Positions 41,891-49,820 of a stretch of DNA of 64,000 nucleotides are shown here, in pieces. Every line of letters starts with the position of its first letter. Position 1 is the first letter of the stretch. The DNA is from an uncultured Veillonella sp. (GTDB lineage Bacteria > Bacillota > Negativicutes > Veillonellales > Veillonellaceae): assembly GCF_934230905.1 (NCBI RefSeq), contig NZ_CAKQFJ010000008.1, positions 21,909 through 85,908 on the forward strand, in the 5' to 3' direction. The position numbers were made by a program, and so were the translations under genes. Below the pieces are notes generated by a model. The model was not told the DNA's origin and searched no databases. It was given only the letters and a program-made list of their open reading frames with translations.

Positions 41891-42418
41891 ATGAAATTAA
41901 AAACTCGAGATATTGTTTATATTGGCTTTGTTGCTGCTTTGTGTGCTGTGGCAACGACTATTCGCATTGAGATTCCAGGTGGTGCAATGGTGCATTTAGG
42001 ATCAGCGGCTCTCTTTACAACTTCCATTCTTTTTGGTGGTTTATATGGTGGTTTGGGGGCTGCTATTGGTTCTGCATTATTTGATCTATTTGGTGGTCAT
42101 ACGCAGTACATTGTATTCTCTTTCTTTATTAAAGGTATTGCAGGTCTTATTGTAGGCGGCATGACAGCAGGTTATTTGCCACCATCTATTACAAAACGAA
42201 CAGCATCCTTTGGGCGTATTTTAGTGGCTCTTATTGTGGGGGCCATTTGGACTGCTTTTGGATATTTCCTTGCATGGTGGTTCGTTCTTGAAAGTGCAAC
42301 TGTAGCAGCTAGCAAAATTCAATACTCTTTGATTACTAGTGCGGCTGGTATTGTGGTAGCGATTGTTTTAACCCCTAAATTACAATCTGTGGTGCGTAAA
42401 TTATTTACTAAAAATTAA
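41891..42418 (+). CDS. ECF transporter S component
   Basis: The 175-residue hydrophobic protein has about six transmembrane helices and the look of an ECF (energy-coupling factor) substrate-binding S component: an N-terminal TRDIVYIGFVAALCAV helix, GGLYGGLGAAIGSALFDLFGG and FFIKGIAGLIVGG. S components bind a vitamin or similar micronutrient and share the EcfAA'T module, which is not in this window. The substrate is unknown, and no riboswitch precedes the gene to hint at it. GTG at 41882 opens the frame, but AGAGAGG is better placed for the ATG at 41891. Confidence 0.82.
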   Translation: MKLKTRDIVYIGFVAALCAVATTIRIEIPGGAMVHLGSAALFTTSILFGGLYGGLGAAIGSALFDLFGGHTQYIVFSFFIKGIAGLIVGGMTAGYLPPSITKRTASFGRILVALIVGAIWTAFGYFLAWWFVLESATVAASKIQYSLITSAAGIVVAIVLTPKLQSVVRKLFTKN

Positions 42419-42456
42419 AGCTTAGGAAATTTAACACTAATAACTAGTTATTTATG

Positions 42457-42503
42457 AAAGAGTCCCCCTTAATTTACTTGAATTAAGGGGGACTCTTTAT
42501 TTT
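42457..42503. terminator. Bidirectional terminator between the ECF gene and the RclA-like gene
   Basis: A perfect 18-base stem (AAAGAGTCCCCCTTAATT at 42457-42474, complement at 42481-42498) with a six-base loop is followed by ATTTTAC. The A/T flanks allow it to work for both convergent genes. Confidence 0.92.
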
Positions 42504-42536
42504 ACTATTTAGTTTGTTTAGTAGATATTGTCAGAG

Positions 42537-43862
42537 TTAAAAGTTACAAAGATCGTTTAAGTTTTCTGCCATCGTAGGATGTGTGAAGATTTGATTTTTA
42601 AAATAAGTATATGGGATGTCATTATCCATAGCCATCTTAATTAAGTTAATCAATTCTTCAGCACTTTGAGAATAGAGGGTAGCACCAAGAATTAAATTGT
42701 TTGTAGTATTTACTACAATTTTAAAAGCCCCTTTGAGGTTGTCATTTACATGAGCTCTTGGCATAGTAGCAACGAGCATTTCTTTCGTTTTAACAGTATA
42801 ACCTTTGTTAATGGCTTCTTCTTCAGTAAGGCCTACACGAGCGAGTGGAGGTGTTAAGAAGGTTGTATAAGGAATATTTTTGCGATCTTTTAATGTATAG
42901 TTACCATTACCTGTAAGTGCACCGAATACAATGCGGAAGTCATCGAGAGAAATGTAGGTAAATTGCGGACCACCATTAACATCGCCTACTGCATATACAC
43001 CTGGGACAGAGCTTTCACACGTATCATTTACAAGGATTGCACCGCGTTCATTAGTTGTAATCTCAGTATTTTCTAAACCGATGTTCGCAGTATTAGGTCT
43101 GCGACCTGTAGCATAGAGAACAGCATCAAAGGTATAGTTTTGATTATTAGCAGTGATAACAGGCTTGTTGCCGTCATTAGATACAGAATTTAGTGTAACA
43201 GAGTTTAAAATAGTAATACCTTGTTCAGCTAAGTATTCATTAGCTAATTCTTGAACGATAGGTTCTTCTCTTTTAAGAATAGTAGAGTCAATATTAAAAA
43301 CTGTAACTTTTGTACCTAATTTAGCGTATAGGCTAGCAAATTCTAGACTAATAGGACCAGCACCAATGATGCCTAATGTACTTGGTTGAGGGGATAGGTG
43401 TTGAATTTCTGTACTATTATAGAAACCTGTTGCTGTATCGATGCCATCAATGTTAGGTTTAATGGCTATAGCACCTGTATTAATAATAATTGTTTCACTA
43501 GATAAGATGATTTTATCTTCCCCAGCTGTAACGGCGATTTCTTTATTACTAATGAATTCACCATGTCCAGTATATACATCGACATGTTCATTAGTGTCTA
43601 ACATACCGAAGTTTTTATTGCGTAAACGAGAGGTAACTACCTCGCGTTGGTTTAATACTTGATCGTAAGATAAGCCTTTTGATGCGGCTATAATCATCGT
43701 CTTAGTAGGTATACATGCGATATTAATACATGTGCCACCATACATGAGTGGATTTTCTTCAATCATAGCTACGGCTTTGCCCATAGAGCCAAATTTAGCA
43801 GCTAATGTTTTACCAGCCTTACCGAAACCTAGGACGATAAGATCATAATGTTTGGTATTCAT
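42537..43862 (-). CDS. RclA-like flavin disulfide oxidoreductase
   Basis: This 441-residue protein is a class I pyridine nucleotide-disulfide oxidoreductase: an FAD domain with VLGFGKAGKTLA, the redox motif CINIAC in GGTCINIACIPTKT, an NAD(P)-binding GAGPISLEF, and a C-terminal dimerisation domain (ending HPTMAENLNDL). The length and N-terminal sequence resemble E. coli RclA, a Cu(II)-reducing protein for hypochlorous acid resistance. RclA-like proteins in streptococci reduce hypothiocyanous acid. Mercuric reductase and lipoamide dehydrogenase are less likely. The substrate here is inferred. The upstream AGGAGGT lies close to the ATG on the minus strand. Confidence 0.82.
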   Translation of the reverse strand: MNTKHYDLIVLGFGKAGKTLAAKFGSMGKAVAMIEENPLMYGGTCINIACIPTKTMIIAASKGLSYDQVLNQREVVTSRLRNKNFGMLDTNEHVDVYTGHGEFISNKEIAVTAGEDKIILSSETIIINTGAIAIKPNIDGIDTATGFYNSTEIQHLSPQPSTLGIIGAGPISLEFASLYAKLGTKVTVFNIDSTILKREEPIVQELANEYLAEQGITILNSVTLNSVSNDGNKPVITANNQNYTFDAVLYATGRRPNTANIGLENTEITTNERGAILVNDTCESSVPGVYAVGDVNGGPQFTYISLDDFRIVFGALTGNGNYTLKDRKNIPYTTFLTPPLARVGLTEEEAINKGYTVKTKEMLVATMPRAHVNDNLKGAFKIVVNTTNNLILGATLYSQSAEELINLIKMAMDNDIPYTYFKNQIFTHPTMAENLNDLCNF

Positions 43863-43981
43863 ACAATACCTCCTGTTTTTATATTGAAATTATTAGATAT
43901 ATACATTATAGCATAGAATTATAAATAGAAAAGAGGAGATGGAAAATAATTATTGATTATTTCAATGTTAAGTATTTCTAC

Positions 43982-44010
43982 TTGACACATCTTTTTTTAT
44001 ACAGTACCAT
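43982..44010 (+). promoter_or_regulatory. Promoter of the ylxM-ffh operon
   Basis: TTGACA (43982-43987) and TACCAT (44005-44010) are 17 bases apart; the predicted start is near 44017. A second TTGACA at about 44028-44033 has no -10 before the gene. Confidence 0.6.
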
Positions 44011-44050
44011 ATGTAAAGTAATATGACTTGACAGTGATGGAGGTGGCAAA

Positions 44051-44374
44051 ATGGAAGAACGAGTACTTATCAGTTTGCTCTTGGATTTCTATGGGCCATT
44101 ACTGACGGACAAGCAACGGATGTCCTTACAACTTCACCACGAAGATGATATGTCTCTTGGCGAGATTGCTGAGGAATTAGGCGTATCACGACAAGCTGTA
44201 CACGATAACTTACAGCGTGCACGTCATATTTTAAATGACTATGAATCTAAATTACACTTGGTGGCTCAGTACGAGGCACGTGAACAAGTGATAAGTGAAT
44301 TAAAAGATACGTTGCCGGCGGATGTGCTTTCACAATCGCGGGTACAACAATTATTGACGCAAATGGAGGGATAA
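44051..44374 (+). CDS. ylxM: YlxM family DNA-binding/SRP-associated protein
   Basis: YlxM (UPF0122) is a small sigma-70 region 4-like helix-turn-helix protein encoded before ffh in many Firmicutes. In streptococci it modulates the signal recognition particle. The 107 residues include LLLDFYGPLLTDKQRMSLQL and the HTH DDMSLGEIAEELGVSRQAVHDNLQRA (about 33-60). GGAGGTGGC precedes the ATG, and the stop is one base before the ffh start, so the two are co-translated. A transcription role is also conceivable. Confidence 0.92.
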   Translation: MEERVLISLLLDFYGPLLTDKQRMSLQLHHEDDMSLGEIAEELGVSRQAVHDNLQRARHILNDYESKLHLVAQYEAREQVISELKDTLPADVLSQSRVQQLLTQMEG

Positions 44375-44375
44375 T

Positions 44376-45728
44376 ATGGCATTCGATAGTTTGTCAGAAA
44401 AACTGCAAGACGCCTTTAAATCCTTGAAAGGGAAGGGCAAAATTACAGAAGAAGATGTCAATCTTGCGTTGCGTCAGGTACGAACAGCTCTCTTAGAAGC
44501 GGACGTAAACTTTATGGTGGCGAAGGATTTCGTTAAATCCATTAAAGAAAAGGCCCTTGGGGAAGAGGTGTTTGGTTCCTTGAACCCAGCTCAAACGGTT
44601 ATTAAAATCGTTAATGATGAGTTGACCGCTCTTCTAGGTGGTACGCAAAGCCGTATCATGATTTCTAGTAAGCCTCCAACAATTATTATGCTTGTTGGTT
44701 TACAAGGGGCTGGTAAAACGACTACGGCTGGTAAATTGGCTGTATACCTTCGTAAACAAGGTAAACATCCGATGCTCGTAGCCGCCGACGTATATCGTCC
44801 AGCAGCGATTAAGCAATTGCAAGTAGTTGGTAAGCAAATCGATATCCCCGTATTTGCTGATGAAACACCTGGTGCAAACCCAGTAGATATTGCGCGTCGT
44901 GCCGTAGAGCAAAGCACGCATATGTTGAAAGATGTTGTTATCATCGATACAGCAGGTCGTTTGGCTATAGACGAAGTCCTCATGGATGAGTTATCCAACA
45001 TTAAAGCTGCTGTTCGACCTCATGAAATTCTACTCGTTGTAGATTCTATGATTGGTCAGGACGCGGTGACGACAGCACAAACGTTTAATGAGAAATTAGG
45101 CGTTGACGGTGTTATTCTTACTAAACTTGATGGCGATGCGCGCGGTGGTGCTGCGTTGTCTATCAAAGCGGTAACCGGTTTGCCAATCAAGTTTACGGGC
45201 GTGAGCGAAAAGATGGATGGTTTTGATGTATTCTATCCAGACCGCATGGCTTCTCGTATCCTCGATTTAGGGGATTTCAAAACTCTTATTGAAAGCGTAC
45301 AAGGCGCTATTGATGAAGAAGAAGCTCGTGAAATGGCGCAAAAGATGGCGAAAAACAATTTCACCTTAGATGATTTCTTGAAACAGATGAATCAGGTGAG
45401 AAAGTTAGGACCATTGCAAAATATTATTGGCATGTTACCAGGCATGGGTCAAATTAAGGATCAATTAAAAAATCTTGATTTGAATAGTAAAGAAGTACGT
45501 CGTATTGAGGCTATCATTAAATCCATGACGGCTGCAGAACGACAAGATCCCAATATTTTAAATGGTTCTCGTCGTAAGCGTATTGCGATGGGGTCAGGTA
45601 CACAAGTACAAGACGTCAATCGCTTATTAAAACAATTCGAAGAAGCGCGGAAGATGATGAAGCGTTTACAAGGATTGCGTGGCGGTAAGGGTGGCTTCCC
45701 TGGAATGCCAAAATTACCGTTTATGTAA
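44376..45728 (+). CDS. ffh: Signal recognition particle protein Ffh
   Basis: Ffh is the SRP54 GTPase that binds signal sequences of nascent membrane proteins with the 4.5S/6S RNA. The 450 residues are in the normal order: N domain (about 1-85), G domain with GLQGAGKTTTAGKLA near residue 108, DTAGR and TKLDGDARGG, and a methionine-rich M domain (about 300-450) ending in GGKGGFPGMPKL. The M domain includes GSGTQVQDVNRLLKQFEEA. It lies between ylxM and rpsP as in other Firmicutes. Confidence 0.97.
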   Translation: MAFDSLSEKLQDAFKSLKGKGKITEEDVNLALRQVRTALLEADVNFMVAKDFVKSIKEKALGEEVFGSLNPAQTVIKIVNDELTALLGGTQSRIMISSKPPTIIMLVGLQGAGKTTTAGKLAVYLRKQGKHPMLVAADVYRPAAIKQLQVVGKQIDIPVFADETPGANPVDIARRAVEQSTHMLKDVVIIDTAGRLAIDEVLMDELSNIKAAVRPHEILLVVDSMIGQDAVTTAQTFNEKLGVDGVILTKLDGDARGGAALSIKAVTGLPIKFTGVSEKMDGFDVFYPDRMASRILDLGDFKTLIESVQGAIDEEEAREMAQKMAKNNFTLDDFLKQMNQVRKLGPLQNIIGMLPGMGQIKDQLKNLDLNSKEVRRIEAIIKSMTAAERQDPNILNGSRRKRIAMGSGTQVQDVNRLLKQFEEARKMMKRLQGLRGGKGGFPGMPKLPFM

Positions 45729-45733
45729 TACAT

Positions 45734-45758
45734 GGACAGGGGCGCTGAACCTGTCCAG
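45734..45758 (+). other. Hairpin between ffh and rpsP
   Basis: TGGACAGG (45734-45741) pairs with CCTGTCCA (45751-45758) around a nine-base loop. No T-run follows, so it is unlikely to be a terminator. It may be an RNA processing or stability element, or a leader structure for the ribosomal protein gene. Confidence 0.45.
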
Positions 45759-45786
45759 CACATCATTATAAGGAGGTGAATCCCAC

Positions 45787-46050
45787 ATGTTAAAAATTCG
45801 TTTGACTCGTTTAGGTGCTAAAAAAGCTCCTTTCTACCGTATCGTAGTTGCTGACGCACGTGCTCCACGTGAAGGTCGTCCTGTTGACACAATTGGTCAA
45901 TATGATGCTACTAAACAACCAGCTATCGTTAATGTAGACGAAGAAAAAGCTTTGGCTTGGTTAGCTAAAGGTGCTCAGCCTACTGACACTGTTCGCTCCT
46001 TGTTCAAAAAACAAGGCGTTATGCAAAAATTTGCAGACGCTAAAAAGTAA
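45787..46050 (+). CDS. rpsP: 30S ribosomal protein S16
   Basis: The 87-residue protein is ribosomal protein S16, with the N-terminal family signature VKIRLTRLGAKK-like MLKIRLTRLGAKKAPFYRIV and RAPREGRPVDTIGQYD. AAGGAGGTGA lies ahead of the ATG, a strong ribosome site, and codon use is biased as in highly expressed genes. It stands in the rpsP-khpA-ylqD-rimM-trmD order common in Firmicutes. Nothing is unusual in length or composition. Confidence 0.98.
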   Translation: MLKIRLTRLGAKKAPFYRIVVADARAPREGRPVDTIGQYDATKQPAIVNVDEEKALAWLAKGAQPTDTVRSLFKKQGVMQKFADAKK

Positions 46051-46068
46051 TTAATAGAGAGGCATACT

Positions 46069-46299
46069 GTGATGATAGAATTAATTTCATTAATTGCGAA
46101 ATCATTAGTGAAGCAGCCTGATGCCGTTTCTGTTACCATGGTCCAAAAGGGCAATGTTGAGGTGTATGAACTCCATGTAGCCCCAGAGGATATGGGTAAA
46201 GTCATCGGAAAACAAGGTCGAATTGCAAAAGCAATTCGCTCTGTGGTGAAAGCGGCGGCTATTAAAGAGAACAAAAAGATATCTGTTGATATTGTCTAA
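46069..46299 (+). CDS. khpA: KH-domain RNA-binding protein KhpA
   Basis: The 76-residue protein is one KH domain with the GKVIGKQGRIAKAIRSVVKAA loop and helix that bind RNA. KhpA pairs with KhpB (EloR/Jag) in Gram-positive bacteria to bind mRNAs and small RNAs and influences cell elongation; khpB is not in the window. GTG at 46069 and ATG at 46072 are both possible starts after GAGAGG. The location between rpsP and rimM is the conserved one. Confidence 0.95.
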   Translation: MMIELISLIAKSLVKQPDAVSVTMVQKGNVEVYELHVAPEDMGKVIGKQGRIAKAIRSVVKAAAIKENKKISVDIV

Positions 46300-46313
46300 A
46301 AGGGAGTGTTCCA

Positions 46314-46721
46314 ATGGAAGAAATGACATTACGTGTCCCTGTAGCAGTAAAAGCAAAGGTAACAGAAGAATTGAAAACAAAAATTGTATCTGATCTTGAA
46401 AGCCGCCTAGATATGGTGAATAAAGATTTGGAAGCAATTGAGTTTCAAGCTCAACGCATTTTAGCTGATGCAGCTAAAGTTGATGCGTCAAGCCTTACTG
46501 CAATTCGTCAACAAATTGATGAAGAGAAAAATAAACGCTTGGCTTTCAAAGAAGAAGTAACAGCTAAATTGAAAGATGCTCAAGAATTGACATTGGGGAC
46601 TGAAATTCCTCAAGGTACATTAGAGCAAACAGTTACCGTTAAAATTGGGGATAATTTGGATGCCATGATGGGCGCTGAAATCCTATTAGAAGACGGTAAA
46701 ATCGTTGCGTTTCGTCAATAA
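46314..46721 (+). CDS. ylqD: YlqD family protein
   Basis: The 135-residue protein belongs to the YlqD family, found between khpA and rimM in several Firmicutes; its function is not known to me. It is mostly a long charged helix or coiled coil (about 20-90), followed by a small beta-rich end (VTVKIGDNLDAMMGAEILLEDGKIVAFRQ region). There is no signal or membrane segment. GGGAG precedes the ATG, and its stop overlaps the rimM ATG by one base, suggesting coupled translation. Confidence 0.85.
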   Translation: MEEMTLRVPVAVKAKVTEELKTKIVSDLESRLDMVNKDLEAIEFQAQRILADAAKVDASSLTAIRQQIDEEKNKRLAFKEEVTAKLKDAQELTLGTEIPQGTLEQTVTVKIGDNLDAMMGAEILLEDGKIVAFRQ

Positions 46722-47218
46722 TGAAGCCTAACGATTTCATCACTATAGGTGTTATCATCGCCCCGCACGGCGTGCGGGGTGATCTTCGTATTATGCCTAG
46801 AACCGATTTTCCAGAACGGTTCATGCATATGGATGCCTGTTACATCGATGGTAAAGAATACCACGTTGCATCCGCACGATTTCATAAACAATTCGTATTA
46901 GCTTCGTTTAAGGAAATTCCTGATCGCAACGCGGCTGAATTATTCGCTAAGAAAGAGATTCAAGTGCGTCGTGAAGATCTGGTAGAATTACCAGAAGGCC
47001 GTTACTATATCTTTGATATGATTGGCCTTGAGGTGCAAGATACAAAGGGTAATGTACTTGGTACATTGACGGATGTATTACAACCAGGAGCTAATGATGT
47101 ATATGTGGTTTCCAAAGAAGGGGAACCAGATCAATTGTTTGCGGCCATTGATGATGTTATCATTGACATTGATATGGACAAACGCATGATGATCGTCGAT
47201 CCGCCTGAGTGGGTATAA
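46721..47218 (+). CDS. rimM: Ribosome maturation factor RimM
   Basis: RimM helps assemble the 30S subunit head and binds S19. The 165 residues start with FITIGVIIAPHGVRGDLRI (RimM N-terminal barrel) and include EIQVRREDLVELPEGRYYIFDMIGLEV (linker) and a PRC-barrel (about 95-165) with LTDVLQPGANDVYVV. The end of the gene doubles as the left arm of a terminator, so rimM is probably the last gene of the ylxM transcript at least in part. Confidence 0.96.
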   Translation: MKPNDFITIGVIIAPHGVRGDLRIMPRTDFPERFMHMDACYIDGKEYHVASARFHKQFVLASFKEIPDRNAAELFAKKEIQVRREDLVELPEGRYYIFDMIGLEVQDTKGNVLGTLTDVLQPGANDVYVVSKEGEPDQLFAAIDDVIIDIDMDKRMMIVDPPEWV

Positions 47219-47237
47219 TCCATTTAGGCGGTTTTTT
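47201..47237 (+). terminator. Terminator overlapping the end of rimM
   Basis: CCGCCT (47201-47206) pairs with AGGCGG (47226-47231), with further inner GTGG/CCAT pairs, followed by TTTTTTAT. The left arm lies in the last codons of rimM. About 95 bases of AT-rich sequence separate it from trmD and may hold a promoter, but no clear one is seen. Confidence 0.75.
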
Positions 47238-47330
47238 ATATCTATTTATAGGTGTCTTATGATAGAATTAATTATAAGATAGCTATATAGAGATATATGA
47301 TAATAATAAGTGTATTCGGGGAGGCCTGTT

Positions 47331-48146
47331 GTGAAAATAGATATTATATCCTTGTTTCCAGAGTTTTTTGATGCCTTCTTTAGTCATTCCATTATAAAAC
47401 GAGCCATAGAGGCGGGACGGCTAGATATGGCTGTGACTAATCCGCGCGATTTCAGTCATAATAAACATGGACAAGTGGATGATACACCGTATGGTGGTGG
47501 GGCAGGCATGCTCATGATGGCGCCTCCTATTTTTGAGGCCGTAGAATCTGCTGTCTCTAATTATGATAGTTCTATTAATGGCAACTATGAAACGGATGAG
47601 ATGTGTGATGAGATGAGCCTCATTGGTAATCCTGGTGAAAGTATACGTCGTCGCATTGTATTTATGGGTCCTACGGGTCAACCTTTCACACAGGAAAAGG
47701 CTAGAGAATTAGCAACTTATGATCAACTGATTCTCGTATGTGGCCATTATGAAGGTGTTGACTATCGTGTAGAGGAGCATCTAGTAGATGAAACTATTTC
47801 CATTGGTGACTATGTGTTAACAGGTGGCGAGTTGCCTGCTATGGTCGTAGCTGATGCGGTGGCTCGTATGATTCCTGGCGTATTAGGGGCTACTAGTGGC
47901 GCACAAGAGGATTCATTTTATGAGCCCCTTTTAGAATGTCCGCAATATACAAAACCACCAGAATTTAGAGGGTGGACTGTACCGGATGTTTTACGCAGTG
48001 GCCATCATAAAAATATCGCCACCTGGCGTCGAAAGGAAGCACTAAAACGGACACGATTGTTGAGACCTGACTTATTAGAACGACCATTAACAAAAGAGGA
48101 AGTTAAACTGTTAAAAGAAATTGTTGCAGAAGAGTCTAGGCTATGA
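47331..48146 (+). CDS. trmD: tRNA (guanine-37-N1)-methyltransferase TrmD
   Basis: TrmD methylates G37 of tRNAs next to the anticodon, preventing frameshifts; it is a SPOUT knotted dimer. Motifs include KIDIISLFPEFF, DDTPYGGGAGMLM, LVCGHYEGVDYRV, and SIGDYVLTGGELPAM. A GTG at 47310 opens the frame, but GGGGAGG is placed for the GTG at 47331, giving 271 residues. Compared with B. subtilis TrmD there are about 20 extra residues between AVESAV and RRRIVFMGP (around residues 79-109), rich in Asn, Asp and Glu. The stop overlaps the next gene by four bases. Confidence 0.95.
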   Translation: MKIDIISLFPEFFDAFFSHSIIKRAIEAGRLDMAVTNPRDFSHNKHGQVDDTPYGGGAGMLMMAPPIFEAVESAVSNYDSSINGNYETDEMCDEMSLIGNPGESIRRRIVFMGPTGQPFTQEKARELATYDQLILVCGHYEGVDYRVEEHLVDETISIGDYVLTGGELPAMVVADAVARMIPGVLGATSGAQEDSFYEPLLECPQYTKPPEFRGWTVPDVLRSGHHKNIATWRRKEALKRTRLLRPDLLERPLTKEEVKLLKEIVAEESRL

Positions 48147-49189
48147 AATTTAAGTGTTATGATGTTGTAGAGATTCAGGGAAAACGATACGTAGTCGGGG
48201 AGGTCATTTCTTATCAAGAGTTTATCGTTGATAAAACAATACGTTATACTCTTAATGATGAAAATTATAAGAAAGAACTGGGCGTTTCCAAAGGAGCTCA
48301 GTCTTGGACTGAATATGGTCTTATGTCCGTTAATGGGACGGATAAAAAATGGCTCACCATTGTAAATGGGGAAAAAGAATATTGCACTTTTTCTGAAACA
48401 GTTTTACGTTCAACTCCTCCTGCAGGGTATAAACTACATGATAAAGGCATAGAACGTGTCATAGCTGTGGAAGGGCAATCTAAGGCTAGAAGCGGCGACG
48501 AAGCAGATTATAAAGAATATAGATTAATTAAAAGGGATAAAACCTATGTATTCTTTATTGAGGACTGGCATGGTGGTTTGACGGATCAGGCTCAAGGTGA
48601 ACGGATTCTTTTGACTGATATACATCGACGGCGAGATCAGGCGGCTCAAGAAGCGAGTAAAAAGATTCGTAATGCAGCTCGCAGAAAAGAATGGACACGA
48701 TTGGGTCTGAGTTGGGGAATCATTTTATTCTTTTTGGGATATTTGTTTATAGGAGATCTGTCTTGGCATGAATTGCGTGATGAAGTAGGATTCCCATATA
48801 CCATGGAAGAGCGCATTAAAGATTCCTATTATTATGAACTGCAAGGTACAAAAGACGGTTTGATGGTATATACGTCAAAGCAAGATCCAAATGCAACGGC
48901 TATCGATCTTATCGATGCTGTGTATGGCAAGGTTTATACCATTAAACAAGATACTAAGTCCCCTGAGCAGTGGATTGTCATTTATACGACTAAAGATGTA
49001 TCTGTTATTAGTGTGGTCAATGGCACTACGTATGTTGAAGTGGGGGAATTAAAAAACTTGTCAGATTCGGAGAATACACGCATAGAGACTATTAGAAATG
49101 ACAGTGAAGTATTGTTACGATATGCGTATATGGTGGAATTAAAGAATAAGCAGGGACGTAAGACATTATCAAATATAATAAAAGATTGA
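48143..49189 (+). CDS. DUF4178 membrane protein (first copy)
   Basis: The 348-residue protein starts with a DUF4178-like cytoplasmic domain (about 1-170: FKCYDVVEIQGKRYVV, SWTEYGLMSV, KEYRLIKRDKTYVFFIEDW). One transmembrane helix (about 190-212) and a C-terminal extracytoplasmic domain (about 215-348) follow. The latter has a WIVIYTTKDVSVISVVNGTTY strand pair that may be DUF4247-like, which is only an impression. Its function is unknown. It overlaps trmD by four bases, so it is translated with it. A second copy lies at 51227. DUF4178 genes are often found near DUF350 and ATP-grasp ligase genes, as here. Confidence 0.75.
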   Translation: MKFKCYDVVEIQGKRYVVGEVISYQEFIVDKTIRYTLNDENYKKELGVSKGAQSWTEYGLMSVNGTDKKWLTIVNGEKEYCTFSETVLRSTPPAGYKLHDKGIERVIAVEGQSKARSGDEADYKEYRLIKRDKTYVFFIEDWHGGLTDQAQGERILLTDIHRRRDQAAQEASKKIRNAARRKEWTRLGLSWGIILFFLGYLFIGDLSWHELRDEVGFPYTMEERIKDSYYYELQGTKDGLMVYTSKQDPNATAIDLIDAVYGKVYTIKQDTKSPEQWIVIYTTKDVSVISVVNGTTYVEVGELKNLSDSENTRIETIRNDSEVLLRYAYMVELKNKQGRKTLSNIIKD

Positions 49190-49233
49190 TATAGTATTGA
49201 TTTCAGTTACGAAATCAAACGAAGGAATATTAT

Positions 49234-49806
49234 ATGTATGAACCAAGTAAGAATACTGTTTACATAGCCATAGCCTTTACATCTATAGCAGCTCTAGTAG
49301 GCGTTTGTTCGTATTGGGATGATATTAGTTATGCTTTGTGTGATGTGGTCAAACCAGAATTAAATAATGGTGAAGTGCGGCTCATTGATGATGAAGGTAA
49401 AAGCTATACCTTGATTAATCACGGTGATGGAAAAGAAACTGCGCTCTATGATGATGCAGAAAAATCTGTTACCTTTCATCGTGATGAGAAAGGCAATATT
49501 ATATGGGATGCAGGCTTAGCCAGTTTGATTCCAACTTTGGCGGTAGGTTACTATGCGTTCCATGGCTTTTCAGCTCCAACGGCATATATGGATGCACCCA
49601 GTATGACCTATCGTGCTACATCGTCACTTACACCTTTTGATGCAAATACAGACGCTAGTAAATCTAATAGTGCAAGAGTAGCTAGAACTATTAATGAAAT
49701 GACTAGAAATCGTTACAATACTAAAACGAGTAATCGAGCACATAGAATTGGTGAAAAGTATGGCTTTGGTAGTGTAGGGGCTCGAACTTCGAGCGGTGCC
49801 TCTTAA
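49234..49806 (+). CDS. Membrane-anchored protein with Gly/Ser/Arg-rich C-terminal tail (first copy)
   Basis: I do not recognise a named family. The 190-residue protein has an N-terminal transmembrane helix (about 8-26) and a beta-rich part (VRLIDDEGKSYTLINHGDGKETALYDD). A hydrophobic WDAGLASLIPTLAVGYYAFHG segment (about 90-110) may be a second helix. A basic, Ser/Asn-rich end finishes KYGFGSVGARTSSGAS. The design (anchor, central hydrophobic segment, disordered tail with GFG and Ser/Arg) recalls E. coli YgiB/YjfM (DUF1190), whose genes also sit next to glutathionylspermidine-synthase-like ligases. A ribosome site GAAGGAAT precedes the ATG. A paralogue is at 52751. Confidence 0.65.
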   Translation: MYEPSKNTVYIAIAFTSIAALVGVCSYWDDISYALCDVVKPELNNGEVRLIDDEGKSYTLINHGDGKETALYDDAEKSVTFHRDEKGNIIWDAGLASLIPTLAVGYYAFHGFSAPTAYMDAPSMTYRATSSLTPFDANTDASKSNSARVARTINEMTRNRYNTKTSNRAHRIGEKYGFGSVGARTSSGAS

Positions 49807-49820
49807 TGAAAGGATGAACA

